From contig NZ_LQIT01000034.1 of the NCBI RefSeq assembly GCF_001499965.1, positions 142,015-206,014 of the forward strand: DNA of 64,000 nt, in the 5' to 3' direction. A model generated the notes under the pieces. That model saw only the letters and a list, made by a program, of their open reading frames with translations, made no database searches and was not told the DNA's origin. This document shows, piece after piece, positions 63,925 to 64,000 of this stretch. The stretch's first letter is position 1, and each line of letters starts with the position of its first letter. Both the position numbers and the translations under genes were made by a program. This stretch comes from Mycobacterium sp. GA-2829. GTDB taxonomy: Bacteria; Actinomycetota; Actinomycetes; Mycobacteriales; Mycobacteriaceae.

Positions 63925-64000
63925 TGAACTACCCCAGGTTTCCTTCCGATCTTTATAGGAGGATTGGAAGTTATGCCCCGTCAGTATCCGCCCGAGTTTC
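63925..64000 (+). mobile_element. Left end of an IS3-family-like insertion sequence (cut by window edge)
   Basis: TGAACTACCCCAGG at 63925-63938 has the TGAAC...CCCC form of IS3-group terminal repeats. A ribosome binding site (AGGAGG, 63957-63962) and a transposase start follow. The right end and any target duplication are outside the window. Confidence 0.6.
63973..64000 (+). CDS. Transposase OrfA, IS3-like (partial, 5' end only)
   Basis: Only nine codons are visible: MPRQYPPEF, which is the usual opening of IS3-family OrfA (helix-turn-helix DNA-binding subunit). AGGAGG lies 10 nt upstream. The gene continues beyond the window. Confidence 0.65.

Overview
The window is high-GC actinobacterial DNA, almost certainly from a Mycobacterium/Mycolicibacterium-type organism. 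The evidence is a complete yrbEAB-mceABCDEF locus with mce-associated genes, an NDMA-dependent (mycofactocin-type) alcohol dehydrogenase, an F420/LLM oxidoreductase, DUF732 and DUF2510 proteins, a mycobacterial membrane GGDEF-like protein, a sulfotransferase remnant and pervasive ATGA/GTGA overlaps. I saw no rRNA, tRNA or CRISPR array.

Layout. (1) 37-14202 is a catabolic island: a GMC oxidoreductase with its small subunit and two aldehyde dehydrogenases; a complete peptide-type ABC importer; a two-subunit aconitase X (AcnX) with a small coupled ORF; and a divergent FadR-type GntR regulator. The three minus-strand operons share one 27-bp element (AAGG-N13-CCTT/CCAT with a conserved interior) just upstream of their first genes, so they look like one regulon. 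(2) 14694-16832 is a molybdopterin oxidoreductase interrupted by an in-frame amber codon. (3) 17157-24202 is a tightly coupled operon: NDMA-alcohol dehydrogenase, acyl-CoA dehydrogenase, APH-like kinase, SDR, acyl-CoA synthetase, class III CoA-transferase. The kinase/dehydrogenase pair resembles ACAD10/11 and Lva systems for 4-hydroxyacyl-CoA. (4) 24206-33186 is a mixed region with a CYP125-like P450, a TetR regulator, an LLM enzyme and two MDR dehydrogenases. It also holds several broken genes: an aldehyde dehydrogenase with three frameshifts, a HAD hydrolase with two and a 5'-truncated sulfotransferase. (5) 33614-37409 has a TetR regulator divergent from SDR, TIGR03084-like and acyl-CoA synthetase genes, with two tandem palindromic operators between them. 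(6) 37718-49511 is the mce locus on the minus strand with a divergent TetR gene.

(7) 49526-64000 is accessory: secreted CAP and DUF732 proteins, a degenerate GGDEF membrane protein, an SDR, a 1070-residue Hsp70-like/CHAT-protease fusion followed by a (probably truncated) metallo-beta-lactamase-fold gene, DUF5995, small secreted or membrane proteins, a GGDEF remnant joined head-to-head to an MFS-transporter remnant, and the left end of an IS3-like element at the window edge.

The most interesting candidates are the Hsp70-like-CHAT/MBL pair (possible conflict or defence system), the shared operator of the AcnX/ABC/GMC operons, and the predicted 4-hydroxyacyl-CoA operon. Many genes between 14 and 34 kb and between 54 and 63 kb carry single-base indels or truncations, which means either real decay or uncorrected sequencing error.
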